Shown here: one piece after another, positions 1 to 10,573 of the stretch | Numbering within the stretch: position 1 is the first letter of the stretch | How the letters are laid out: each line of letters opens with the position of its first letter | Source: Panax quinquefolius | Taxonomy: Eukaryota > Streptophyta > Magnoliopsida > Apiales > Araliaceae | Length of the DNA: 64,000 nucleotides | NCBI GenBank assembly: GCA_020205615.1 | Contig: CM035162.1 | Coordinates: 45,746,464 to 45,810,463 of the forward strand | Direction of reading: 5' to 3' | Notes under the pieces: generated by a model | The model's database searches: none | Told to the model about the DNA's origin: nothing | What the model saw: only the letters and a program-made list of their open reading frames with translations | Position numbers and translations under genes: made by a program

Positions 1-289
1 ACCGAAGTCCGGGCAAATGCAAGCAACACGACTCTCAACGTGTAGAAGGGTGTGTGCAGAGATGAAGAGAAAGAATCTAAAGTGTGTGAGAAGGCTTACA
101 GCTGACTACGAAAGAAGACTTTTATATCTTTAGAGTGGATAAACACTGGCTTTTGTAGGTACAAAAAGGGCTATATATGAGCTCACAGGTGTTTAAAATG
201 AGAAAGTACACTGCATGGAGTGATTGCAGAGCAAATTGGGCAGGGCTTACTTGGCATTTTCTCTTGCAAAATGGGCAGCCCAAGCCCTC

Positions 290-298
290 TATTTATAG
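290..298 (-). promoter_or_regulatory. TATA box of LTR F1
   Basis: The minus strand reads CTATAAATA, at the position equivalent to the plus-strand TATA box of the second copy at 35695-35703. Its presence in both copies supports it as the LTR promoter core. Transcription would run leftward. Confidence 0.6.
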
Positions 299-889
299 GT
301 AATTTAGTCGTAGGTGTACCTGAGGCAACCCGGGTGGGCCCGGGTTTTTGGTCCGTCGTCTCTCAAGTCGTTCACTCGAGACCTCGTAATGTCCACTCAA
401 ACTTTCGAAGTAAAATCCGGACATCCGTTTGAGGTATACATGACCTATTTGGACCGTGCCGTTGTTAGAGTTATCACGATGGCATGGGATTAGATTTTGT
501 ACGAAGTCATTGAAGATGGGACTATGCCCTCCGATCTTCAAGCTTCAACTTTTATCAGTTACCCCGCATAATAGTCACTGGGGATTAGTTAGTCTTGTGG
601 GACATCGTTGCGTAGAGATGTTGAGACGACGTGACGTGGCATCGCGTTAGCTAGATGACGATGTTGCCCTCACCAATGTTATCATGGGATTGGGTGATAA
701 AGCGATGATGTTGCTTAGACTTATTTGAGATTGATCATGCGATTGTTGAAGGTCCTTGTCATCTTTGAGGTGCGCTTATCTTCCGATGTTATCACCGGGT
801 TGAATACAGATGTATCTCATTGTGGCGCGTCGAGATTGAAGTGGTTGCATTTAAAACAAGCATTTAAAGGTTATCGCCAAAACTACATT

Positions 890-1032
890 CCTTGGGGTTA
901 TCACCAAGGTTGGTCGCTATTCCCATGGTTGGGACTGAGACTGGATACCTCGGGGTTATCTCCGAGATTAATCGGTCTTCTCTAGTGTGTGTTTCGGTAT
1001 TGGATCTTCACGCCTCGGGGTTATCTCCGAGG
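890..1032 (-). repeat. Three GATAACC-centred dyad repeats in LTR F1
   Basis: Three near-palindromic boxes lie at 890-909, 948-966 and 1013-1032. Each has arms CCTTGG/CCAAGG or CCTCGG/CCGAGG around a constant 8-base centre that reads (T/A)GATAACC on the minus strand. Equivalent boxes occur in F2 at 34947-34965, 35011-35028, 35068-35087 and 35096-35113. They lie at the 5' end of the LTR, upstream of the TATA box in the direction of transcription, where enhancer-like boxes are usual. Binding partners are unknown. Confidence 0.6.
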
Positions 1033-1191
1033 TTGGAATTGTTACTTCCAGAATGTGATCCGGGGTTGATGCTTAACTTTCGGTAGTATCCGGTATGGAT
1101 TTGGATTGTCTTTCAGGGTTATCTCTTAAAAGACAAATCTGTCCTCCTGCAATGTTAGTGACAGTAGTACAAAAAATTTCGAGTATCTACA

Positions 1192-2574
1192 CCAGTTGAT
1201 AATTGTTTCTACTTTTGCTAGATCCACCAAAACACCATCCTTGTCGATAACGTGACCCAAAAACTGCACTCTCTGCAACCAAAACTCACACTTGGAGAAC
1301 TTTGCATACAACTTATCCCTCCTTAATGTCTCCAACACTATCCTTAGATGTTCAGCGTGCTCTTCCCCCGTCTCTAAATATACAAGAATGTCACCGATGA
1401 ACACGACAACAAACTTATCCAAATACTGTTTAAACACTCTGTTCATCAAGTCCATGAATCTTTCTTTGGCGCGTTCGTCAATCCAAAAGACATTACCGGA
1501 AAATCAAAGTGTCCATCTGGGAGTTACAATGCTTAGTCTTTGGAATATCCTCCCTTCTCACCTTCGGTTGGTGATAACTTAGGTCCTCAAGTCAATTTTT
1601 GAAAAGTATTTCGCCCCTTTCAACTGATTAAACAAATCGTCAATCCTGGGCAATGGGTACTTGTTCTTAATGGTGACCTTGTTCAACTCTCGGTAGTCGA
1701 TACAAAGCCTTAATGACCCATCATTCTTCTTTACAAATAAGACTGGTGCTCCCCACGGTGATACGCTTGGTCGAATGTACCCCTTATCTACCAACTCTTG
1801 TAGTTGAACCATCAGTTCCTTCATTTCTACTGGAGCCATACGATACGGCGCTTTGTATACCGGTGATGTCCCTGGTGCCAAATTGATAATGAACTCTATC
1901 TCCCTATCTGGTGGCAATCCTGTAATCTCATCTGGGAAGACATCAACAAATTCCCTTACAATAGGTATCTGTCCCTGTTCACCCTCGACTCTACAGGTAT
2001 CCACAACGTGAGCCAAATAACCTATACAACCCTTCCTAAGCAACTTCTTTGCTTGCATCATCATCAGACAACAAGATTGTCTCAGCAATTTACTGCCATG
2101 AAATACCACCTTTGACTTATTCGGAGTCTTTAGGTGTACACACTTTTTCTTACAGTCAATGACCGCTCCATGACTTGATAACCAATCCATCCCAAGGATT
2201 ATATCAAACTCTCCAAGACGAATCGATATCAAATCCACGTTAAGCTTAAACCCTCTTACATCAGCACAATAGTCCCTATGGATGTAGTCTATAGGGATAA
2301 TTTCTTTGTTTGCTACTTCTACATTCATTGGGTGTTCTAATAGTTCATGAGGTAAACTTAATCTTTGAGCAAATTCATCAAATACGAAAAAACATGAAGC
2401 TCCCGAATCGAATAAAACATAAGCATTTATATCGTTAATCGGAATTATACCTGACACCACCTCCCTGGATGCCACGACATCTTGCACTGTCATATTAAAT
2501 GTCCTCGCTGTCGGCTTGTTTGGCTGGGCTGGTCCTCCACTAGTTGTCCTAGTGTTATTGCCCCTAATGCCGTA
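1192..2574 (-). pseudogene. pol: Element A pol: protease and reverse transcriptase, broken
   Basis: A continuous frame runs from the gag knuckles through an aspartic protease active site, DSGAS near 2395-2409 (LFDSGAS), and the ILGMDWL motif, into RT blocks ([56 protein letters not shown]). After 1579 it is lost to a stop and frameshifts. A second RT piece at 1192-1455 holds MDLMNRVF and the catalytic motif, which reads FIGD instead of FIDD near 1393-1401, so one catalytic aspartate is replaced by glycine. It stops at VETIINW, where LTR F1 enters. It would have copied element RNA into DNA in cytoplasmic particles; it cannot now. Confidence 0.88.
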
Positions 2575-3597
2575 TCCGCCATCCGTGCTTTTCTTCTTCG
2601 GGCAATCCTTAATCCGATGTCCCGCTTCACCACAGTTAAAACAACCTCCCTTCTTCACATTAGGACAATTGGGTGAGGTATGCCCTTCTTGTCCACAGGT
2701 ATAACATACCGTTTTTCCCTTCAAGCACTCTCTTGAGTGACCCTTTCCACATTTTCCACACACCGGCTTCTTTTATTGCACACTACCTTGCTGACTCTCC
2801 AAATTACTATCCCCACTGCTCCATTTCTGCTTCTTGTTGTTGCTACCACCATTGCTAACATTCTGATTCCCACCTTCTACTTTCTTCTTGTTCTTCTCCC
2901 GATTGTACTCTGAGACCGCTTCGCTTCCACCTTTCGCTAAGAGAGCTTTCTCCAACAGAGTTGAGAATGATGTGATTTGTAAAATCGCTACCTTACTGTA
3001 AATCAACGGCTTTAGTCCATTTTCGAACCTTCTTTCTTTTCTCACCTCCGTGTCCACCTGATGTGGAGCGAATCTGGCCAATTCATTGAACTTCGCAGCG
3101 TACTCTGACATTGACATATTCTCCTATTTCAATTCCAAAAACTTGATCTCCATCCTCGCTTGTGTACTCTCAGGGAAGTAGTTCCCAAAAAACAACATCT
3201 TAAACGCTTCCCAAGTCATGATTCCAGTTCCATCTTTACTCTGGTTGGCCTCCCACCAATAGTTAGCCTCACCCTTCATTAAGTAGGTAGCAAAAATTAT
3301 TTTCTGCTCTTCTGCTACTCTAGCAATAATGAAGGCCTTCTCAATCTCCTTCATCCACGTCTGGGCCTCTCAATAATGAAGGTCTGCTGCTCCTCTAAAC
3401 TCTGGCGGTCCTACTGCCTTGAAGTCCTTAAAGTTGGCTAGTTCATTTCCCACCTGATTTCTTGCAGGTTGAGCTTGATTCCTCATAGCTTCAGCCATCA
3501 TGTTGATAAAGTCTTACATTGGGTTTGGTTGAGCTCCCGCTGTATTATTAACTGACTCTTCGATCTCTTGGTTCCTTAGTACACGTCTGGGCGGCAT
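2575..3597 (-). pseudogene. gag: Element A gag (capsid and zinc knuckles), broken
   Basis: The start is placed at the ATG at 3597 (MPPRR), matching the MPPRRE start of the gag in D at 19243. The capsid-like retrotransposon gag part includes the motifs YWWEANQ and FKMLFFGNYFPES. Near 2596-2760 lie a variant knuckle ([12 protein letters not shown]) and two regular CX2CX4HX4C knuckles ([28 protein letters not shown]). An in-frame TAG sits between 3117 and 3124 where D has a glutamine codon, and further breaks lie between 3354 and 3597. The family role is to form the virus-like particle and bind element RNA. Gag and pol form one long frame, as is usual in chromoviruses. Confidence 0.85.
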
Positions 3598-4106
3598 TAT
3601 CTAATTAAACGAAATTCTAACACGTTACTCGAGTTTTATTATCATATAAGTACTTAGCATGCAATACGCTACTGTATTCAAACAATCAGATTATCATTAT
3701 ATGAGAGTTTTAAATTACCAAGATTTGGAAGTCTTTCTCCCTGATTAGTGGGTTAAGTTTGTTTAAAAAACAAATTCCAATTCAGTCTACTGGATTCACA
3801 TAACATTAAATAGATAATTTACTATTTAAATTTTCCAACACATATCATAATAATGTATTTATAATCATATAACAATCTTCGGTGTCTCACATGTTCAATA
3901 CAGGTATATTTTTATAAATACTACTATCCCATTTTAAACACAAAAGATGGGATTAACTCAAAATGATACTTCCCTACATACACAAATAGGGATATGACCT
4001 TAACTACCTACTACCTCACACCTGCTGAGGTTTACATCATCATAAAACCCTATTACACAAAAGGGGTACTAATGCATCTATCTACAACTGATCCATAGCA
4101 TAATCA
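3598..4106 (-). other. Untranslated spacer between upstream ORF and gag of element A
   Basis: AT-rich sequence with no supported frame. In D the corresponding spacer (18953-19242) is shorter, about 290 bp. I see no recognisable splice or terminator signal. Confidence 0.5.
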
Positions 4107-4718
4107 TCACTGGTGGCCCTTTTGGGTCACATGAATAGGCTCCTGGGGAGACAACTCCTCCATAACTCTACGTCGAACGGATCGACTCAACTCCCTCATC
4201 TCGAAATGCACCCTCCTAGTCCCACTGCTCTGGCCCTCATATGCTGCGTCTAGCGCCAGTCCTAAAGTCTCGACCCTGACCTTCATAGCCTGCAGTGCTA
4301 TCTCCAACTGGTCCACCCTCTTGGCTGACTCATAAAATGCCTCCGCCACGTGAATCTTATCTGCAATCTCCACGTCAAACTCACCCCGCATAGCCAGATA
4401 CTCTATGCTTAGCTCTCCGAACTTTGCCTTTTCCTGCTCTAGCTATACCCTCAGCATCCCAACTTGCACCTTTGACTCATCCAACTTTCCCTTTTGTTCG
4501 ACTACCTCCATATGGGCTTGATAAGCCGCCTCCTTGTATTGACCTTCTGTGAACTGGAGTGTGTGGTTTTCAACCTCTAGTTCTCCCACTCTGCATTCTA
4601 ATTGACTGATTCTCCTCAACAAATCCCCTATCAGAGGACCATGAGGGGCTTTTTCCGTGACCTCACGCTCAATCAGCTCTTGCTCCACTGAGTGACTGCC
4701 CAGGTGTTCTTCAGACAT
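4107..4718 (-). pseudogene. Extra coiled-coil ORF upstream of gag in element A
   Basis: From ATG at 4718 to the stop at 4107 one frame of about 200 codons is broken by a single in-frame TAG at 4440-4442. The product is charged and rich in Glu, Leu, Arg and Gln with heptad-like spacing (DLLRRISQLECRVGELEVEN; VDQLEIALQAMKVRVETLGL), predicting coiled coils. No catalytic motif, signal peptide or membrane segment is visible. The start lies about 208 bp from the LTR edge; the equivalent ORF in D lies 210 bp from its LTR edge. I do not recognise the family. Other Ty3 lineages (Ogre/Tat) have a sense ORF before gag, but I know of no standard one in Tekay-type elements. Confidence 0.6.
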
Positions 4719-4910
4719 CCTACAAACACCATAAATAAAACCAACATCAGTACCACAATAAAATATATTCATTGATAAAATGAAATAATATTTTATTAAG
4801 TACAACACATACTCGATGAATTTCCATAATCCATCTCCTAACATACTCTATAAGATTTTTCTACTAAGGTTATAACCTAGGTTTTGCATTCCTAATGTTT
4901 ATAACCTACG

Positions 4911-4922
4911 ACTTTGATACCA
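4911..4922 (-). other. Primer binding site of element A
   Basis: The minus strand reads TGGTATCAAAGT three bases from the LTR end at 4926. This matches the complement of the 3' end of plant initiator tRNA-Met (TGGTATCAGAGC) with one internal change, the same type as in B, D and E. Confidence 0.8.
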
Positions 4923-4925
4923 TCT

Positions 4926-5544
4926 TGTGAAGCCCCCAAATCCAGGTTCTCTAACCTCTGATTTGGTGCTCACGATCTATCATCATCATAAGAATTCTAT
5001 AACTATTACGAAATAATAAACATACATCGTTCATTATAATAAAGTTTCATAACATGGTCCCAAGGTCTTATTAACCTTAACTTAAATGCACCATTCATAT
5101 TACAAAAGGTTTACATAAGAAATCCCATCAGATAATAATAATTAACATTCATTATAAACTATTCCTAGATCTTGCCCTTTCCCTTGTCCTTCGTATTGGA
5201 TTCTTCAAGCTTAACTGAAATAAATGTCATGATATAGCAAGGGTAAGCAACTAATTTGCTTAGCAAGTTTATATACAAGGGAGATATATCATGACTGGAA
5301 AGAAGTTTTGCTTTTAATGTTCAACAATATTATAAGATTGTGAAGGAACATGAATTAATAATTAACAATTGAATATTCGAATAATTGAATAACATGAACT
5401 GAGTGGTTTTGAAATAACCACGAACATTTGTCGAGGTTCTCAGTCATTTAAACTGGGTGTCTTAATAAGTTTTGGTATTCAAGGGGATCAACCTTTCATA
5501 CCCCATGATTTATGCATAAACACTTAATAATCTGGCATCGATAT
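4926..5544 (-). repeat. Element A 5' LTR, terminal 619 bp only
   Basis: The left edge ends GGGGGCTTCACA on the minus strand, directly before the primer site. The end region resembles the 3' end of the D LTR (both read CCAGGATTTGGGGG-like near the end and share an AAGGG-rich segment). The rest of the LTR is separated by the B array insertion at 5545. If the B array kept its duplication, the target site should read GATAT (5540-5544). Confidence 0.75.
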
Positions 5545-7290
5545 TGTGACGCCCCCAAAACAGGTATACATCACCCATCTTGAGTCGCCAAATACATGGT
5601 ACAAAATTCAAATACAACTTAATTATACAACAGTCATGTAAACTACGACAAAACATATGCTATAAGTTTTAATACAAATATTGTCATCTAGACAATATCC
5701 ACTCTCAATGGAGTCTTCATTACATTTATTATCACACTATTTTACAGAATAGTGAGGACTGCTAATGCAACCATCTGGACCGTCAATCCATTGCCCGACT
5801 AGTCCCATCTATATTCTCATTTCCTGAAGAGAACATTGAAAGAAAGGGTGAGCTCAACTAACCCAGTAAGAAATATTATGACTAAGATAATGCAGAATAA
5901 ATTACCCTTAGCCTTCAACAATATAACAACTTATAGAATATAATAGACAACAAGTTTTAGATCAACAACTGCAGCAGAATAAGAAATCCATTAGAAGAGT
6001 CAAGTAGAGCATAATATCTACCATCTTCTATGATTTAAAATGATTATCAACAATTTTATCGCTAAGACTCAGCTTAATAAATAATCCACATCATCAAATC
6101 ATCCATGCACTACATGTCAAGGATATTCTTTAGTATCACGGCCACGAATTATCCATGCACTACGGGCCAAAGATAATTGTGTTTTCATCAATGGTCCTGA
6201 TCATGCCATAAAATAATTCGTCTTTGCACCCTTGGCCGAAGAGAATCTGTAAGACCCCAAATTTTATGAAATAAAAATATTCAATTTTTATTATTACTAT
6301 TCATGAGTACTATTCACGAAGCATGATATTTTTTTTACGTAAGAAGGCACTACTCAATAATTATTCTTTGTAATTCTTTGCTCAATATTTTATTTTATTG
6401 ATTCAATAATTTCTACGTTGATATTTTATATTATTGTTATTTCAATAATTATCACGTACATATTTCCCATTATCAGATCAATAATTCATATTATTTGAAT
6501 AATATTATTAGATAGCATTATTGGCAATGTCTAGAAACTTCTGTCAAGGAGAGGTTTGGTCATCTAATTGCGCACCAGTAAGGAGAAATCTTTATTGGAA
6601 AGCCCCCTCTTTCCTGGCAACGGCCTGGTTGTCATTATTGTAATTCTGTAATATTATTTGTGAATAATTAATTATTGATTTATATGATAAGAAAAATATT
6701 CATTTTATGTGGATATAGATGGAGAAATTTTTTAATGTGATAATTGTTGAAAATTGATATTTTATCTTTTCTGATAAAATAATTCATTTATATATATTAT
6801 TATATTTTAATAAATATAATAATGGTGATATTTTTACAATGAATGTGTGATATATGAGTAAATGAGGAGGAGGAATATTTTTGTTGCAATAAATACTAAA
6901 AACATTTTAAACATGTCGGTGGACCCCATTTCTTGACTGGAATTTGATTATAGCCTGTAAAATCGTCCGTTTGTGGCTTTCGGTCAATTTCTGTTTGGAA
7001 TTTGGAAAAACTTAAACTTACAAAGTTGTAGAGAATGAAATTTCCTATGGAAAGGACTTGTGGTTCGAATTTTTCTGATGAAAGGGCTATTTATTATGAA
7101 TTATTAAAGTTCCGAAGTTCCGAAATAATTTATTTTTGGAAGTTTTAAACATTTATTTTAACAAAAGCGTTTTTTGTGATTTTGGTGGGTTGGTGGCTGA
7201 TGTCTAGACCAAAAAAGTGGGCTAAGGAAAATTTATATAAATATATTAATATTTTATTAATTTTTCTGCTTTGGTATTCTAAGCATTTTC

Positions 7291-7300
7291 CTATAAATAG
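7291..7300 (+). promoter_or_regulatory. TATA box of solo LTR C
   Basis: CTATAAATAG lies about 1.04 kb into the LTR and sets its plus orientation. The same motif sits in the other LTR families here. Confidence 0.6.
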
Positions 7301-8547
7301 GGTGTTTAGGTTAGAATTAAAAATCACACCAGAAACTGAAATCTTCTCTCTCAATATATTGAACGTATTCTTGTGAGTATTTTGATACTTTGAGTGTTGT
7401 TATACGGTGCAAGTCCGTTCAGCATTATATCTGACATTCGAATACTGCTCTTTTGAGGTAGGGGATAGTAAGGGATTTTAAGGGTTATTATGTTTTTTTA
7501 GTTTTGAATTTTTTGCGAACCTTCACAAATTCTGGAAAATTTTGAAATGATAATTTCATGAGTTTTGTTGATTGTGTCCAAAAATGGTGATTTTTGGATA
7601 TATAGATTAAGAGTTATAGATTTTATGAGAAAAGACTATTTTAAAAGTAAACGTTATAACTCCTTGTGGTTAACTCCAAAATTGATGAAATTTTTATTGG
7701 GAGTACATGTATATAACAGAAGTATGCCGTGTAAATTTCAGAATTTTTGGATAAAAGTACAATTTATGATAAATGTCTAAATATTCGGCAGTTTTGGCCA
7801 TATGAAAAATAGTAAATGAATTTTAAAAATTCTGAGAAAAATATATGTTCAATATGAGACTATATTTTGCTAAATCCTAGAAAAGAAATATTTTTGGAAC
7901 TGATTTGGTAATTTTCATGAAAATGGTATAGTTATGAGTAAATGAATTAAATATGTTATGTTAAGTAAGAAATTTGGAAAATAGGATTTTATGGCTTAAG
8001 AATCCTATATAAGGTATATGCAGATTTTTTATGAGGGTTTTGGTTATTGGTGATGAAATTTTATGAGTTTGGCATTTTAGAATGATTAAATGCATTAATT
8101 AGTAAAGTATAAACAATTAAAATAAATTGTTTATAAGTTTAAGAAATGATTAAGATATTGTGGTAATATTAATAATATTAGATTATGAGATTATTAAGTG
8201 ATTTATAACATTTGGATTAAGGTATTATGAAATCATTGATTTATGAATCTTATTCTTGAAATTAAATGCAGTTGTTGATCATATTGTTTTTATCATCATA
8301 TATAACATTTTTATAATTCCGGTGATGATATTTCTCTTTGACTTAAGTGTAAAGATGGGTAGATTATTGGTATGATCGTGACTATGGGTTCTCTTTGGCC
8401 AGTAGTGAAAAAATGAATTGTTGATTGGTATGATCATGACCATTGGATTTATAAACGATTATCTTTAGCTTAAGTGCAAATGTGAATTGATCAACATGGT
8501 TATAATTATTGTTTATATAAATTCTGAAATGATTATATATTTCTTTG

Positions 8548-8745
8548 AGATATGAATATCTTTGGCCCTTAGTGAAAAGATGACTTGTTGAATATCTTTG
8601 GCCTATAGTGCAAAGATGAATTATTGGTGAATATCTTTGGCCCGTAGCGCAAAGATGACCTGTTGTTGAATATCTTTGGCCCGTAGTGCAAAGATGACAT
8701 GTTAATGAATATCTTTGGCCCGTTAATGCAAAGATGGATTTATTA
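8548..8745 (+). repeat. Five tandem units of about 40 bp in LTR C
   Basis: Units read ATATCTTTGGCCCGTAGTGC followed by AAAGATGA and a variable TTGTTGA-like tail, repeated five times with small changes. Two looser units precede (near 8395 and 8460). The CTTTGG...CAAAGATG flanks of each unit form a partial dyad around the GGCC-CGTAGTG core. The same box is scattered in the B, Bp and E LTRs. A long minus-strand open frame over it is a by-product of the repeat. Confidence 0.8.
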
Positions 8746-9879
8746 GTATGATTATGAACATGAATCGTGATTTGGTATAACCATGATCTTTGATGTTTCG
8801 AGTAAAGACAATGATGAAAATTATCTTCGTTACGGATGAGAAAAGGAATTTGGAACCACAAATATGATTATGAGTTATTCATATGATTGTGGGCGAGGCT
8901 GTTGATTGATGTTCTGAGGATAAAACATTGTTAGTGGACTTTTAAAATAGAGAAGATAATAGACATTATGGTCTATTTGACTCTTCTAATAGATTGTTCG
9001 TTCCGCTGCAACTATGGTTGAAAATTTTTATCATCTACCATATGTTCTAAATCTCTGATTTATTTCTAAAGAAGGATATTAATAATTTAATTATCTTTAG
9101 TTATGATATTCTGTGGACATATGATATCTATCATAACCTAGATGCATGACCTCCCATGTACGAAGGTTTTCTTGAGCACTTTCCAAAGATTCTGATTTCT
9201 AAAATTGTTTTTGACTGTACCTTTATGTAATGTGCCATTGTGACGTACTATCCAAGGTTGGGACATGAGTCACAGTTGGTATATATTTGTATCAAAACTC
9301 ACAACATATGTGTTGTTGTATTTTGCACGACAATTGTAGTAATAAAGTTGTAGTTATTTTCTGTACCATATTTTTGGTGACTCAGAATAGATAGGTTAGA
9401 TTGGACCTATTTTGGGGGCGTTACAGAATCCATAGCCATAATCATACCAAAATATGTCCATCAATGCACTACAGGCCACTGAGGACTTTTACCACATCAT
9501 TCGTCACATTACGGTCATGATTATACCGAATAATCCCTGCCCATAATCATACCAAGTCCATCTATGCACGTAAGCCAAAGATTACTTTCAACATAATATA
9601 AACATGAGGATGATGTCAATTACATAATAATTCAATAAAACAAGTTCAAGAATTAAATCCAGGAACCAACAACGTCCAAATTGTCAACATGATACTGCTT
9701 TGTGGAGAAAAATTTAAGAATGCTCGGAAGAATATTTCCATGAACAGATACTGGATGAAGCGAAAATTTCTAGGATATTCTACTAATTTCATGGAGTATA
9801 GAAGTTAAAAATTTAATTAACTGGCTATAATTAGAATATATGAAACTGCAAATGGATTTTCACCCGCTGTGCGGTAATC

Positions 9880-10400
9880 CACGTAGACAGATAATTTCCA
9901 CAATTTAATAAGGAATGAATACAGAGGATCATTCACCATGAATGTGGTAATCCACATAGACAGGTTATTCCAACAGAATAATAAAGAATGGAATAACAGA
10001 AGGATTCACCATGCGTGCGATAGACTGCACAGACAGGTTATTCCCAACAGAATAAAAAATAATGGAACCAGGTCATGCGTAAACGCACCGACAGGATATT
10101 CCGTTAGGATAATAAATAATGGAACCAGGTTCGGCGTAAATGTATAGACAGGATATTCTAACAGAATAATAAATAATGGAACCAGCTCCGGCGTAAACAC
10201 ACAGACATGATATTCTGACAGAATAATAAAGAACGGAATATTAGAAGAATTTCACCATATATGCGGTACTTCGCATAAACAGATTATTCCAACATAATAA
10301 TAAAAAATGGAATAACAGATGAATTTCACCATATATGCAGTACTTCACATATACAGATTATTCCAATATAATAATAACGAATGGAATAACAAAAGCTCTC
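9880..10400 (-). repeat. Hairpin-forming tandem repeats of about 55-65 bp in the left B LTR
   Basis: About eight units carry ATTCCAACAGAATAATAAA followed by AATGGAATA or AATGGAACC. In some units GTTATTCCA (9964-9972) and TGGAATAAC (9989-9997) are perfect inverse complements around a 16-base loop. Units with GGAACC have lost this pairing. The same array occurs in E (33590-34040), in the right B LTR (48380-48830, 52968-53040) and, shortened, in Bp (49820-49990). Confidence 0.75.
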
Positions 10401-10564
10401 TTCATGAATATGAAAGAAATAATACCCCTTACCTCAGAATAAAGCTGGATACTAGAATATAGAGGTAGCAGACTTCTCTTCTTCTTTATCTCTGTAAGTT
10501 CTCTCTATAATAAATGCTCTATAGCTTTATTGAATTGGTGAGAAATGAAGGAAGAATGAGCTTC

Positions 10565-10573
10565 TATTTATAG
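10565..10573 (-). promoter_or_regulatory. TATA box of the left B LTR
   Basis: The minus strand reads CTATAAATA followed by GAAGCTCATTC. The same context occurs on the minus strand at 34204-34212 (E) and on the plus strand at 49645-49653 (Bp), in step with each element's orientation. Confidence 0.6.

Larger units (their letters stand above)
1..1191 (-). mobile_element. LTR family F, copy F1 (5' part, cut by window edge)
   Basis: The reverse complement matches the first ~1.15 kb of the complete LTR at 34788-37724, from the shared start TGTAGA(C/T)ACTCGAAATTTT to the segment ending near position 1. The right edge at 1190-1191 is the CA that reads TG on the minus strand; beyond it the RT frame of element A begins. 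A TATA box (290-298) lies on the minus strand, which fixes the orientation. Only the left part is lost outside the window, so whether this is a solo LTR or one end of a full element cannot be told. Open frames inside it are not conserved and are not called as genes. Confidence 0.85.
1192..5544 (-). mobile_element. Element A: truncated Ty3/gypsy chromovirus (Tekay-like)
   Basis: Read on the minus strand the order is partial 5' LTR (4926-5544), primer site (4911-4922), an extra coiled-coil ORF (4107-4718), gag (from 3597) and protease-RT running to 1192, where LTR F1 interrupts it. RNase H, integrase and the 3' LTR would lie left of the window. The right side is cut at 5545 by the B array. The gag start, protease and RT resemble element D closely, so A and D belong to related families. 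It is a pseudogenised host fragment and the outermost layer of the nest. Confidence 0.85.
6248..9425 (+). mobile_element. Solo LTR C (3178 bp) in the B LTR
   Basis: Begins TGTAAGACCCCAAATTTTATG and ends TTTTGGGGGCGTTACA, flanked by a perfect 5-bp duplication GAATC (6243-6247 and 9426-9430). The flanks rejoin into continuous B LTR sequence. The ends and internal GGCC-CGTAGTGCA boxes show that it belongs to a family related to B and E, inserted in the opposite direction. No internal region or primer site is present, so it is a solo LTR left by LTR-LTR recombination. Frames inside it, such as 7145-7780, have no recognisable product. Confidence 0.92.

Noticed and set aside
8382..8861. 159-codon minus-strand frame with GQRYS repeats
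   Set aside because: By-product of the 40-bp tandem repeat in LTR C.
8548..10400. CRISPR-like regular repeats
   Set aside because: Units are degenerate, spacers are not unique, there are no cas genes, and the context is a plant LTR.
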